17,371 bases of DNA from Candidatus Poseidoniales archaeon (GTDB lineage: Archaea; Thermoplasmatota; Poseidoniia; Poseidoniales; Poseidoniaceae): positions 12,100-29,470 of the forward strand of contig QQSG01000086.1 of the NCBI GenBank assembly GCA_003602665.1. Direction: 5' to 3'. The notes beneath the pieces are model-generated. The model searched no databases. It was not told the origin of the DNA and was given only the letters and a program-made list of their open reading frames with translations. The translations under genes were made by a program, and so were the position numbers. Shown piece by piece: positions 7,569 to 15,221 of this stretch. Position 1 is the stretch's first letter. The number at the start of each line of letters is the position of its first letter.

Positions 7569-8681
7569 ATGGGCAAGATTATGGAGCAAAAGGATGAGTT
7601 GATGGGGATTCCTCAACTTATCCACTTCAATGCAATGCTCATTACAGGTGCTTTGTTCATAGGTATACTCTTGGCCGAGTATATGACGGCGGATAATTCA
7701 AAGTTCATTATGGCATTAATTCTTCTTCTTTCCCTTGGTCTTCTCGTTACAAGTGCAGATTTCTTCATAGAAGGAGCGAAAGGATTAGCTCGAAGAGCAG
7801 GAATCGCTGAGATTGTTATTGGATTGACTATTGTTTCAATCGGCACATCGCTTCCTGAGATTCTCGTTACAAGTTCAGCAGCCCTTGATGCTAGCAATAC
7901 TCCCGGTTCTGCAGATTTTGCGATAGGAAGTATCCTTGGTTCCGTTCTTGTTCAAATAACTCTCATTCTAGGAATTGTTGTAATGACCAAGTCAGTGAAG
8001 GTTCGTCCATCTTGGCTTAATCGAGATGGTGTTATCATGCTTTTATCAGTAATGTTGCTCATTTTCTTTGTTTGGACAGATGGTACATTGGAACGATGGG
8101 AAGGAGCAATTCTCTCTGCGCTGTATGTGACATACATTGTATGGCTTTTGATGAAAAGAGAAGCAATCCGTCTCGAAGAAGTTGAAGATGCAGGCGAATA
8201 TGAAATAAAAGGATCAAATTGGAGTTCTGCAGCCTACACAATTATGATTATTGTAGGACTTGGATTTGCAATATACGCTGCAAACATCCTTGTCGATAAG
8301 GCCTGCCATTTGGCACTCGAACTTGACGTACCTCATTCCGTAGTGGGTACAACTGTTTCTGGCATAGGAACTTCTCTACCCGAATTAACAATCGCATTAA
8401 TGGCTGCCCAAAGAAGTAAGGGCGTTGCGATTGGAACCCTCATTGGTTCAAACATAACAGACCCCCTGCTCTCTATTGGTATTGCTTCAATGATCCATCC
8501 ACTGTCTATAAGCGAAAAAGACAACGGCCTTACGATGGAGATTATCGCTCCAGCAACAGTTCTAGGAGTTCTGCTAGCCTTGATTTTCATGCGTAGAAGT
8601 TACAGATTTGAACGCTGGGAAGGCGCATGTTTGGCTCTATTTTACCTTGTTTTCTTGGTTGTTTTACAACTCAATCGTTAG
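7569..8681 (+). CDS. CaCA-family cation antiporter (sodium/calcium exchanger-like)
   Basis: The protein probably exchanges calcium or another cation for Na+ or H+ across the cytoplasmic membrane. It has 370 residues, about ten or eleven hydrophobic segments and the two inverted alpha repeats of the family. Repeat 1 (about 85-137) contains GTSLPE with Glu97; repeat 2 (about 259-305) contains GTSLPE with Glu272 and GSNITD with Asp298. In repeat 1 the normally conserved GSNxxN is GSVLVQ (124-129), so the position equivalent to Asn81 of the Methanocaldococcus exchanger NCX_Mj is Gln129. A charged loop (about 196-216) splits the halves. The start is uncertain: ATG codons at 7569, 7581 and 7602 are all in frame before the first membrane segment. 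Confidence 0.88.
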   Translation: MGKIMEQKDELMGIPQLIHFNAMLITGALFIGILLAEYMTADNSKFIMALILLLSLGLLVTSADFFIEGAKGLARRAGIAEIVIGLTIVSIGTSLPEILVTSSAALDASNTPGSADFAIGSILGSVLVQITLILGIVVMTKSVKVRPSWLNRDGVIMLLSVMLLIFFVWTDGTLERWEGAILSALYVTYIVWLLMKREAIRLEEVEDAGEYEIKGSNWSSAAYTIMIIVGLGFAIYAANILVDKACHLALELDVPHSVVGTTVSGIGTSLPELTIALMAAQRSKGVAIGTLIGSNITDPLLSIGIASMIHPLSISEKDNGLTMEIIAPATVLGVLLALIFMRRSYRFERWEGACLALFYLVFLVVLQLNR

Positions 8682-8727
8682 TTGAAACGAAATCAAGACT
8701 TATGTTTGGCCGCTCTGTGGGGGTGAC

Positions 8728-9876
8728 ATGGTCGACTTCCAACTCGATGAAATGCAAGAGATGCTTCGCGAACTTGCTCATGAATTTGCAGTGGATGAAA
8801 TCCGTCCCCATGCTGAGCATTGGGATGAAGAATCCGTTTACCCAAAAGAAGTCATCCAAATGGCTCATGAGATGGGATTACTCAATCTACACATTCCAGA
8901 GAAATACGGTGGACCTGGACTTGGCTGCATGGAAGAAGTACTTGTCAATGAAGAACTTGCCTGGGGTGACCCTGGTTTTGCTACTGCTGCTTATGCAACC
9001 GCTCTGGCTTGCGCTCCAATCATAACTGGTGCAACTGAGGCTCAGAAGGATATCTGGCTGCGAAAGGTTGCTGAAGAAGGTGCTCTCGCATCCTATGCCA
9101 TTACAGAACCTGGTGCAGGATCTGATGTTGCAGCCATCAAAACAACCGCGGTTCGAGATGGAGATGAATACATCATCAATGGTTCAAAGATGTGGATTAC
9201 CGGAGCAGGTTATGCTGACTTCTTCTTCGTTCTTGCTAAGACAGACCCGGATGCAGGCTACAAAGGCATGTCAGGATTCATTGTTGAATCAAACAGAGAA
9301 GGTCTATCGCTTGGAAAGAAAGAAACCAATATGGGTCAGCGATGCAGCGATACTCGAAGTATTTCGTTCGATAATGTACGCATTCCTGCCAATCAACTCG
9401 TTGGTGAAAGCGAATCAGGTGGATGGATGAATGCCATGAGTGCTTTTGATTTGAGCAGACCAAACATAGCTGCACACGCAACAGGATTATCCAGAGCTGC
9501 CTACGAGCATGCCTTGCAATACAGTGGCGAGCGGCAAACATTCGGTAAAGCCCTCCACCACCATCAAGCAATTCAGTTCATGTTGGCTGATATGAAAACC
9601 GATATTGAAGCCAGTCGTATGCTGACGTGGAAGTCAGCCTCCGAAGCAGATGCAGGCGTCAAAAACACAGAATCAGCAGCTCATGCAAAGAGATTTGCAT
9701 CCGATGCAGCCATGAAAATTTCAACAGATGCTGTGCAAGTCTATGGAGGATATGGTTACTCTGAGGAATACCCAGTTGCTCGCTTAATGAGAGCAGCAAA
9801 GGTCATGCAAATCTATGAAGGAAGTAGCCAAGTACAGCGAATGATCATCGGTCGTGAAATCACGAAGAATCTCTAG
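8728..9876 (+). CDS. Acyl-CoA dehydrogenase
   Basis: This FAD enzyme introduces a trans-2 double bond into acyl-CoA and passes electrons to electron-transfer flavoprotein. The 382 residues match the full family length. The family signature AITEPGAGSD is at 124-133 and the FAD-contact stretch WITGAGYAD at 156-164. SGERQTFGKAL is near 266-276, and YGGYGYSEEYPVARLMRAAK at 339-358. The catalytic base is Glu364 in IYEGSSQVQ, the position used by short- and medium-chain and several branched-chain enzymes. Chain-length preference cannot be read from this. The ATG at 8728 gives the expected N-terminus; GGGGGTGAC lies just before it. No ETF or other beta-oxidation genes are adjacent. Its last 17 nt overlap the opposite-strand hypothetical gene. 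Confidence 0.94.
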   Translation: MVDFQLDEMQEMLRELAHEFAVDEIRPHAEHWDEESVYPKEVIQMAHEMGLLNLHIPEKYGGPGLGCMEEVLVNEELAWGDPGFATAAYATALACAPIITGATEAQKDIWLRKVAEEGALASYAITEPGAGSDVAAIKTTAVRDGDEYIINGSKMWITGAGYADFFFVLAKTDPDAGYKGMSGFIVESNREGLSLGKKETNMGQRCSDTRSISFDNVRIPANQLVGESESGGWMNAMSAFDLSRPNIAAHATGLSRAAYEHALQYSGERQTFGKALHHHQAIQFMLADMKTDIEASRMLTWKSASEADAGVKNTESAAHAKRFASDAAMKISTDAVQVYGGYGYSEEYPVARLMRAAKVMQIYEGSSQVQRMIIGREITKNL

Positions 9877-10600
9877 ATTTTTTATCTTCTTGACGATCGA
9901 TAGCTCTCATCATATGATTAACCATCTCCTCATAGGAAGGTGTATTTTGTTCATTAAGTCCACAATCCTCAGGTTGATTTGGAGTTGAAAACTCGTTTTG
10001 TTCTTCAAGTTCGATGATATCTATTTCGCTGTAGTATGATTCGAGAACTTCCCAGTCCATTTCTTCTTCATCATCATCAAATCCATGGAATTCTTGTTCA
10101 TCTTCGCCCATGTCAATCATATCCTGTGTTACAATCATTTCATCTTGAAACGTGAAGATATGTTCCATCTTGTTTCGAGGACATACAATAAATTGGGCAA
10201 CGAGCGGAATATCCATTGCCAAATCAATGTCATTACGTAGGCTAAGAGCAAGTGATGCTAACTTATCACCAATTGGAAGATGTGTTTTTTGTTCGTTAAT
10301 GTTCAGGCAAAGACTAACTGTGAAATTAGAGTCTCTGGCTTCAATATCTTTCTTCCAAGCCGCACCAATGACTGATGTGGTCCATGTTTTCCTCCTCAAA
10401 TTTGATTGGGCACTCAGGCCCGGATGATGTCCTTGCTGCTTGGCTTTCACCTCGTAATGCCTTCCCGAAGTCCCCTTGACTCGGACCTGAATTTTTCCTT
10501 CGGAATAGGTTTCCATCAAATGAAAGTGTTCCATTTGGCATATGCCTCTTAGGAACTCCATCGATTTTTCAAATGGACTCATGCTTTCTTCTGCTGACAT
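9860..10600 (-). CDS. Hypothetical acidic protein, unknown family
   Basis: I do not recognise this 246-residue protein. Residues 1-150 look like a mixed alpha/beta domain: basic around 36-82 (KVKGTSGRHYEVKAK and further Lys/Arg), then alternating hydrophobic strands. From about 160 to 215 it is very acidic, with runs such as DDDEEEMDWE, followed by a polar, probably disordered stretch and a short helix near the end. There is no signal peptide or membrane segment. The start at 10600 is chosen because a TATA-like TTCATAAAC lies 21-29 nt upstream and the earlier in-frame codons are not protein-like; the open frame extends to 10735, overlapping the divergent gene. The 3' end overlaps acyl-CoA dehydrogenase by 17 nt. 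It could be a cytosolic adaptor or secretion-related protein, but nothing shows it. Confidence 0.72.
   Translation of the reverse strand: MSAEESMSPFEKSMEFLRGICQMEHFHLMETYSEGKIQVRVKGTSGRHYEVKAKQQGHHPGLSAQSNLRRKTWTTSVIGAAWKKDIEARDSNFTVSLCLNINEQKTHLPIGDKLASLALSLRNDIDLAMDIPLVAQFIVCPRNKMEHIFTFQDEMIVTQDMIDMGEDEQEFHGFDDDEEEMDWEVLESYYSEIDIIELEEQNEFSTPNQPEDCGLNEQNTPSYEEMVNHMMRAIDRQEDKKSRDSS
9878..9883 (+). terminator. Candidate oligo-T terminator after acyl-CoA dehydrogenase
   Basis: TTTTTT begins 2 nt after the stop codon and lies inside the 3' coding end of the convergent gene. The preceding CGTGAAATCACG (9853-9864) can form a 4-bp stem with a 4-nt loop, but it is 13 nt from the T-run. It is plausible as an archaeal T-tract terminator. 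Confidence 0.35.
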
Positions 10601-10620
10601 AATGAATCTAATCTTCGACT

Positions 10621-10629
10621 GTTTATGAA
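10621..10629 (-). promoter_or_regulatory. TATA-like box TTCATAAAC for the acidic hypothetical gene
   Basis: The minus strand reads TTCATAAAC, 21-29 nt upstream of the ATG at 10600, the same offset as TTGATAAAC before the gene starting at 95. This implies a leaderless transcript. The box lies in the 65-nt divergent gap shared with the MocA-like gene. Confidence 0.45.
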
Positions 10630-10665
10630 CAGAAATCTGAATGTACTTGCCGCTTACGCAGGAAC

Positions 10666-11253
10666 ATGGCGAAGCAAATTGAGGTGTTAGTCCTAGCAGC
10701 GGGGCTCTCTCGAAGACTTGGTCAACACAAGGCAATGATCGATATCAACGGAAATCCGTTGATTCATCATATCGTGAATCGCATTAAGCGGTCTGGAATG
10801 GTATCAATTACTTCAGTGACAAACAGTGAACTACTGGCAGATGTAATGCTTGCTAGTCCAAGTGCAAATGTTGTTCTTAATCCGTACCCTGACTTGGGTC
10901 GTACAGAATCTATCCGGTGTGGTCTGCGTTCAATGATTGAGCGATTGGGTTCATTGCCTAAACGAGTTCTGATTGTTCCAATCGATCGACCTGGATGGGA
11001 TGAGAACATCATTCAAGCATTAGTCGGTCTTGGCACCTCGACGTATCCAGTCGACTCTGGAAGAGGAGGCCATCCTCTTTACTTGGAAGAAGAGGATATT
11101 CGTTCAGTTTATCTCTCAAAAGGAGATGTTCCGCTGAAGGATCTCGTAAACTGCCAAGCAGTTGAGGTAAACTTTGATTCATTGCATCTCAACATTGATA
11201 CTCCTGAAGATTTGGAATTACTCAATGCCGTTGCTAAGGAACCTTGGTTCTAA
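10666..11253 (+). CDS. MocA/MobA-like nucleotidyltransferase (probable molybdenum cofactor cytidylyl- or guanylyltransferase)
   Basis: This NTP_transf_3 family enzyme probably links CMP or GMP to molybdopterin to form a dinucleotide cofactor. In 195 residues the nucleotide-binding loop LAAGLSRRLGQHK is at 10-22, with Lys22 at the usual catalytic position. GRTESIRCGL (78-87) matches the G-x-x-x-S-hydrophobic-x-x-G-L block of MocA and PucB-type enzymes. The metal-binding Asp is in PIDRP (Asp107), GGHPLYL is at 134-140, and the family-end DTPEDLELL is at 178-186. Adjacency to XdhC, 37 nt downstream, supports a molybdenum-hydroxylase maturation role and favours the MocA type. Other small-molecule NTP transferases share the fold, so the substrate is inferred. 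Confidence 0.82.
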   Translation: MAKQIEVLVLAAGLSRRLGQHKAMIDINGNPLIHHIVNRIKRSGMVSITSVTNSELLADVMLASPSANVVLNPYPDLGRTESIRCGLRSMIERLGSLPKRVLIVPIDRPGWDENIIQALVGLGTSTYPVDSGRGGHPLYLEEEDIRSVYLSKGDVPLKDLVNCQAVEVNFDSLHLNIDTPEDLELLNAVAKEPWF

Positions 11254-11290
11254 GGGCAAACGGTATGTGTAACAATAGGAACGCACGGAT

Positions 11291-12157
11291 ATGACCGCAA
11301 GGGTACTGGGGTGGGTGTTGGAACAATTACAACACAATTCATCAGTAGTTCTCGCTTCAGTGGTAGCAACAAAAGGTAGTGTGCCAGGTAAATCTGGTGC
11401 TCGACTGGCAATGAGAAAAGACAAGTCTTGGGTCGGCACTGTCGGTGGCGCAGGCTTGGAAAAGCGAATACTCAATCGATGTGAAGAATTGCTTACTCAG
11501 TCTACGGCAATATCTGAAGTTGTTACATTCGGATTAAACAAAGGTGCGAAGGGCTATGAAGTTCAACCTCTTGACTCACTTTGCGGTGGTCAAGTTACCA
11601 TCGCATTGGAGCTAATGATACCAATGCCGCACATACTTTTGATGGGTGGTGGTCACTGTTCAGAAGCCATTTCTAAACTGATTCCATCAACAGGATGGAA
11701 TTATTCTGTTCAAGATACACGGCAAGCGTTCGCAAATTCAGAACTCTATCCAGATGCCGTTGAGTTACACGCTACGAGTGTCCCAGGTTTTTTTGAAAAT
11801 GAGACTTATGAAAGTCTGTCTCGTTTTTCCGATATCCTTCTTCTAGGGCACGATTATCAAGAAGATCTTGACCGTTTGAAGATGATTTTACACACCGCTC
11901 AATCGAGTAAATCTTCGCTAGATGGTAACGTATTCCCACGTATTGGTGCAATAGGAAGTCGCTCTAAATGGCAAACTTTTGAATCTGAATGCATCGATGA
12001 TGGTATTGAACAAGCATACCTTTCTGATGTCCGATGTCCAATAGGCCTCAATGTTGGAGCAGATTCTCCCGAGGAAATTGCGATTGCAGTACTTGCAGAG
12101 ATTCTTTCACTGCACAAAGGCGTCGATGTTCATTCGCCAACATGGCGAGAAAAGTAG
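11291..12157 (+). CDS. XdhC/CoxI family molybdenum-cofactor insertion protein
   Basis: XdhC proteins bind molybdenum cofactor, help its sulfuration and hand it to xanthine dehydrogenase or related hydroxylases. The 288-residue protein has both halves of the family. The N-terminal XdhC_CoxI domain shows ATKGSVPGKSGARLAM (26-41) and VGTVGGAGLE (48-57), then SLCGGQV (97-103) with the conserved Cys98. The C-terminal Rossmann half shows LLMGGGHCSEAI (116-127), RIGAIGSRSKW (217-227) and CPIGLNVGADSPEEIAI (249-265). These match the family closely. It lies 37 nt after the MocA-like gene and 8 nt before the OYE-family gene, so one transcript is likely. No molybdenum hydroxylase subunit is present in the window. 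Confidence 0.9.
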   Translation: MTARVLGWVLEQLQHNSSVVLASVVATKGSVPGKSGARLAMRKDKSWVGTVGGAGLEKRILNRCEELLTQSTAISEVVTFGLNKGAKGYEVQPLDSLCGGQVTIALELMIPMPHILLMGGGHCSEAISKLIPSTGWNYSVQDTRQAFANSELYPDAVELHATSVPGFFENETYESLSRFSDILLLGHDYQEDLDRLKMILHTAQSSKSSLDGNVFPRIGAIGSRSKWQTFESECIDDGIEQAYLSDVRCPIGLNVGADSPEEIAIAVLAEILSLHKGVDVHSPTWREK

Positions 12158-12165
12158 GTCTTAAC

Positions 12166-13248
12166 ATGGTATCAATGGATGAGTCTTGGACTCTTCGAAA
12201 TGGTTTGGAGATTCCTCATCGTTCAGTACTTGCAGCCATGACCAATAAGCAGAGCCATGATGATGGTTGCCTTTCTGATGATGAAATCAATTTTCTAATA
12301 CGAAGGGCTAAGGGAGGTTTTGGAATCATTACGACTGCTGCTTCTCATGTTCAAGAATCAGGTCAAGGTTGGACTGGTGAGATGGGTGTATGGGGCGATC
12401 ATCATGTCCCTGGCTTAACCCGTCTTGCTGATGAAATTCGTCGATATAGATCTAAGAGTTTTGTCCAGTTATTTCATGGAGGAATGAGAAGCCCTTCCGC
12501 TCTTACAGGGCAACGAGCGATTTCAGCAAGTGAAAATTTCATCTCAGACTCTGAGGGATCTTCACGCTCAATGACCTTGGAGGAAGTAAACGAAACGATT
12601 ACTTCGTTTGCAAAGGCTGCTAAGCGATGCGAAGAAGCAGGGTTTGATGGTGTAGAACTTCATGGTGCACATGGTTATCTCATCGCTCAATTCCTCGGGT
12701 CAAAGACAAACAGAAGGATGGATGAATTTGGAGGAGATGTTCTTCAAAGAATGACATTTCTCAACAAGATCATTGATGCTGTACGCGGAATGGTTTCACC
12801 TACGTTTTCCATACTCGTACGTTTATCACCTGTCTCAGAAGATATAGGAATCACTTTGGAAGATACGCTTATTGTCTGTGAGTCACTGCTTTCTAAATCT
12901 ATAGAAGGATTACATATATCATGCTGGGATGTATTCGAAGAGCATAAGACTGGACAGACCCTAACAAAAGAAATCTCACAATTCATCGATAACCGAATAC
13001 CGATTATCTCCACAGGATCAATTTGGACAGGTAAGGATGCTCAATTTTTACTTGAAGAAGGGGCTGATGCAGTCGGTGTAGCACGTGTTTCTCTGCCCTT
13101 CCCTGATTGGCCCATTTCGAGTGCGTCCTTGGAATACTGCCCTGCAAAGCCTCCATTTACTCCTCAGGAGTTAATCGATGCTGAACTAAGCCCTCTCTTT
13201 GTTGATTATATGAGAAGATGGAAAGGATTTGTTACTGATGGGAGATGA
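12166..13248 (+). CDS. Old yellow enzyme family NADH:flavin oxidoreductase
   Basis: This FMN-dependent TIM-barrel ene-reductase uses NAD(P)H to reduce activated double bonds; its natural substrate is unknown. In 360 residues, AAMTNKQSHDDGCLSD (23-38) matches the FMN-binding N-terminus. GGFGIITT is at 50-57 and VQLFHGGMRSP at 100-110. The substrate-binding pair His166 and His169 sits in ELHGAHGYLIAQFL, followed by NRRMDEFGG (182-190). A C-terminal FMN phosphate site GADAVGVAR (299-307) precedes DWP. There is no C-terminal iron-sulfur or NAD-binding half, so it is the short YqjM/OYE form and not a 2,4-dienoyl-CoA reductase of full length. An ATG at 12142 overlapping XdhC and one at 12175 are alternatives. 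Its last 17 nt overlap the oligoribonuclease gene. Confidence 0.9.
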   Translation: MVSMDESWTLRNGLEIPHRSVLAAMTNKQSHDDGCLSDDEINFLIRRAKGGFGIITTAASHVQESGQGWTGEMGVWGDHHVPGLTRLADEIRRYRSKSFVQLFHGGMRSPSALTGQRAISASENFISDSEGSSRSMTLEEVNETITSFAKAAKRCEEAGFDGVELHGAHGYLIAQFLGSKTNRRMDEFGGDVLQRMTFLNKIIDAVRGMVSPTFSILVRLSPVSEDIGITLEDTLIVCESLLSKSIEGLHISCWDVFEEHKTGQTLTKEISQFIDNRIPIISTGSIWTGKDAQFLLEEGADAVGVARVSLPFPDWPISSASLEYCPAKPPFTPQELIDAELSPLFVDYMRRWKGFVTDGR

Positions 13249-13780
13249 AAATTCTCTTCCTAAAGTATGCAAGTTCTTGAACTGATTCACGTATGTCATC
13301 AAGCGCTAAGTGCGCTCCTTTCTTGTTGAATCGAGATACTTCTGGATACCATCTTCGTCCGAGTTCTTTTACAGTAGATACATCGATCATCCTGTAATGA
13401 AGGAACTCAACAATTTCAGGCATTTCTTTTTGGAGGAATAGGCGATCGTTCCAAACCGAGTTTCCACACAACGGGGCTTTGTTCTCATTCACGTGTTGTC
13501 GCAGAAATTCCATTGTTTGTCGTTCTGCTTCTTCAACTGTAACCGAATTGTTGCGGACACGTTCTACCAAACCACTTCGATGATGATGTCGAGTGTTCCA
13601 TTCATCCATACCTTCCAAAAGTGTCTCTTCGACCGAAACTGCGAGGTTGGGGCCTTCTGCGATGATGTTGAGTTCTCCGTCCGTAACGATTGTAGCTATC
13701 TCTATAATTTTCTCTTTAGAAATGTCCAAACCAGTCATCTCCAAATCAATCCAGACCATTCGGTCATCTCTATTCTCCAT
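13232..13780 (-). CDS. orn: Oligoribonuclease (Orn, DEDDh 3'-5' exonuclease)
   Basis: Orn degrades 2-5 nt RNAs to mononucleotides and finishes RNA and cyclic dinucleotide (pGpG) breakdown. The 182-residue length matches E. coli Orn (181). All DEDDh residues are visible: Asp12 and Glu14 in WIDLEMTGLD, Asp112 in CGNSVWNDRLFL, His157 and Asp162 in HLALDDIRES. The linking block HYRMIDVSTVKELGRRWYP (128-146) is also typical. The ATG at 13780 gives the family length; a longer open frame to 14077 overlaps the divergent protease gene and is not protein-like. A weak TTCAAATGC box lies 21-29 nt upstream, the spacing of the stronger TATA boxes. Orn is chiefly known from proteobacteria, actinobacteria and eukaryotes, so if the host is archaeal it was probably acquired by transfer. 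Confidence 0.93.
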   Translation of the reverse strand: MENRDDRMVWIDLEMTGLDISKEKIIEIATIVTDGELNIIAEGPNLAVSVEETLLEGMDEWNTRHHHRSGLVERVRNNSVTVEEAERQTMEFLRQHVNENKAPLCGNSVWNDRLFLQKEMPEIVEFLHYRMIDVSTVKELGRRWYPEVSRFNKKGAHLALDDIRESVQELAYFRKRIFISHQ

Positions 13781-13835
13781 GATGCTTCCAACAAGCCAGA
13801 GCATTTGAAGTCGGCGCAGAGTTCTTGATACACCC

Positions 13836-15221
13836 ATGCTACGACACGGTATGGCGGATGCCTCTGATGTTGTTGAAGCAGTCCTTTTGGATGTAATTCC
13901 ACTGCCAAAGAAACCAATTGCATTTGGCCTCACTGCTCTGATTTTCAGTGTAATCCTCTTTGCATATTTCGCACATGAACTTTCTGCTGATTCGGGTACC
14001 AGCTCAGTAATTGTTGAGGAAAACACATCCACTGATTGGCGACACTTTTCTGTTGTAGCTCCTATTGATACCGGCATAAACGTCTATCATGACCACTTTC
14101 GTACCGATGAAATCTATCCAAATTGGCTTTTGGAGCAGTTGGGGGTTACAATGACATGCGGAATCACATTTGAGGGTAGTTGGGAAGAACGATATGAAGC
14201 AGACCGAGAAGCCTGCTGGGATGTCATTACGACCAGTGATATCGTGTATTTTTATGGAACTAAAATTATTGGAACTTCACCGGATGGAGGGACAAATATC
14301 CACATATTGGACGATCCTGAAGATGGGCACGGTACAGCAGTAACAGGTGCAGTCCTCGATGCAAATCCAGATGCAGTCATTTTCTTCGTTGAAGGTTTTT
14401 CAACCGAAGCAGTCCTCGCAGCAGCAAATCAGCCTCTTGTTGACATCATTTCAACATCCTTTGGAGCCATTGGTTCTCTCCCAGTCCCTGGAATTGAAAC
14501 TGCAACCTATGAGGCAGTAGTTGTTCAAAACAAAATTCACACAGGAGCTGCGGACAACTCACCATCTCCTGCTATTCAAGATGCGACAGCAGGGCCTCCA
14601 TGGTCGATTGGAATTTCTGGATACGCAGAGGAAGGAGATGATCAAAAGGAAACGATGAGCGGTTCTTATCCTGATATTGCAGCTGATTGGACCCAAGTTC
14701 TTCCAAACCATGACGATACTGATGGGTATCATGAGACGTCCGGTACATCGTTCGCTACACCACGAACAGCAGGTATCCTTTCGTTCGTGCTTCATCAATT
14801 ACGAGATGAGTTTGGCGATTGGGGCTCTGGGGCTTCTGATGAACGAGGGGGCTATCTCGTCAATGGAGCATCATCGGATGAATCCTCTTTCACAATGAGA
14901 AATTCAGAAATGCGTCACGCGTTGAACATATCTGCTTGGTATCCAACCTTTACCACATGGGATCCTATCTCTGGAACTATGCCGATTTCTCCTGTTGCTC
15001 CATGTACTCAGGTTGGATGGGGAGTTGTTAATCTCTCAAACATTGATCTGATTATTAAGCATCTTAATGGAACCGAGCAGATGGAAAACAGACCTTCTGA
15101 TGTTGTTCTTTGCATGGATGCAAATCAGCAGATGCGAGAAGCATATTGGGGCATTTATCCAACGACTGCAAGTGAAGCGGGGGCAAACGCCCCTTACGCA
15201 GCAATCTTCAGAGAAGATTGA
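13836..15221 (+). CDS. Membrane-anchored subtilisin-like serine protease (S8 family)
   Basis: This is probably an extracytoplasmic protease. One hydrophobic anchor (about 28-46, preceded by PKKP) near the N-terminus would place the rest outside the membrane. The catalytic triad is intact: Asp78 in IDTG, His165 in DGHGTAVTG and Ser305 in TSGTSFATP. Asn241 in GAADN fits the oxyanion position. Total length is 461 residues, with about 140 after the active-site serine that include two Cys (390, 426); two others are at 109 and 127, so disulfides are possible. There is no obvious pro-domain of usual length between the anchor and Asp78. The start could instead be the ATG at 13851, because TTGATACAC at 13825-13833 would place a leaderless start close to it. 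It abuts the next gene tail to tail. Confidence 0.88.
   Translation: MLRHGMADASDVVEAVLLDVIPLPKKPIAFGLTALIFSVILFAYFAHELSADSGTSSVIVEENTSTDWRHFSVVAPIDTGINVYHDHFRTDEIYPNWLLEQLGVTMTCGITFEGSWEERYEADREACWDVITTSDIVYFYGTKIIGTSPDGGTNIHILDDPEDGHGTAVTGAVLDANPDAVIFFVEGFSTEAVLAAANQPLVDIISTSFGAIGSLPVPGIETATYEAVVVQNKIHTGAADNSPSPAIQDATAGPPWSIGISGYAEEGDDQKETMSGSYPDIAADWTQVLPNHDDTDGYHETSGTSFATPRTAGILSFVLHQLRDEFGDWGSGASDERGGYLVNGASSDESSFTMRNSEMRHALNISAWYPTFTTWDPISGTMPISPVAPCTQVGWGVVNLSNIDLIIKHLNGTEQMENRPSDVVLCMDANQQMREAYWGIYPTTASEAGANAPYAAIFRED

Noticed and set aside
9853..9864. Palindrome CGTGAAATCACG as a hairpin terminator or operator
   Set aside because: The usable stem is only 4 bp, it lies within coding sequence on both strands, and it is not directly followed by the T-run.
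10601..10735. 45-residue extension of the acidic hypothetical protein
   Set aside because: It overlaps the MocA-like start on the other strand and crosses the TATA-like box at 10621-10629.
13781..14077. 99-residue extension of oligoribonuclease
   Set aside because: It is antisense to the protease gene; starting at 13780 gives exactly the family length.
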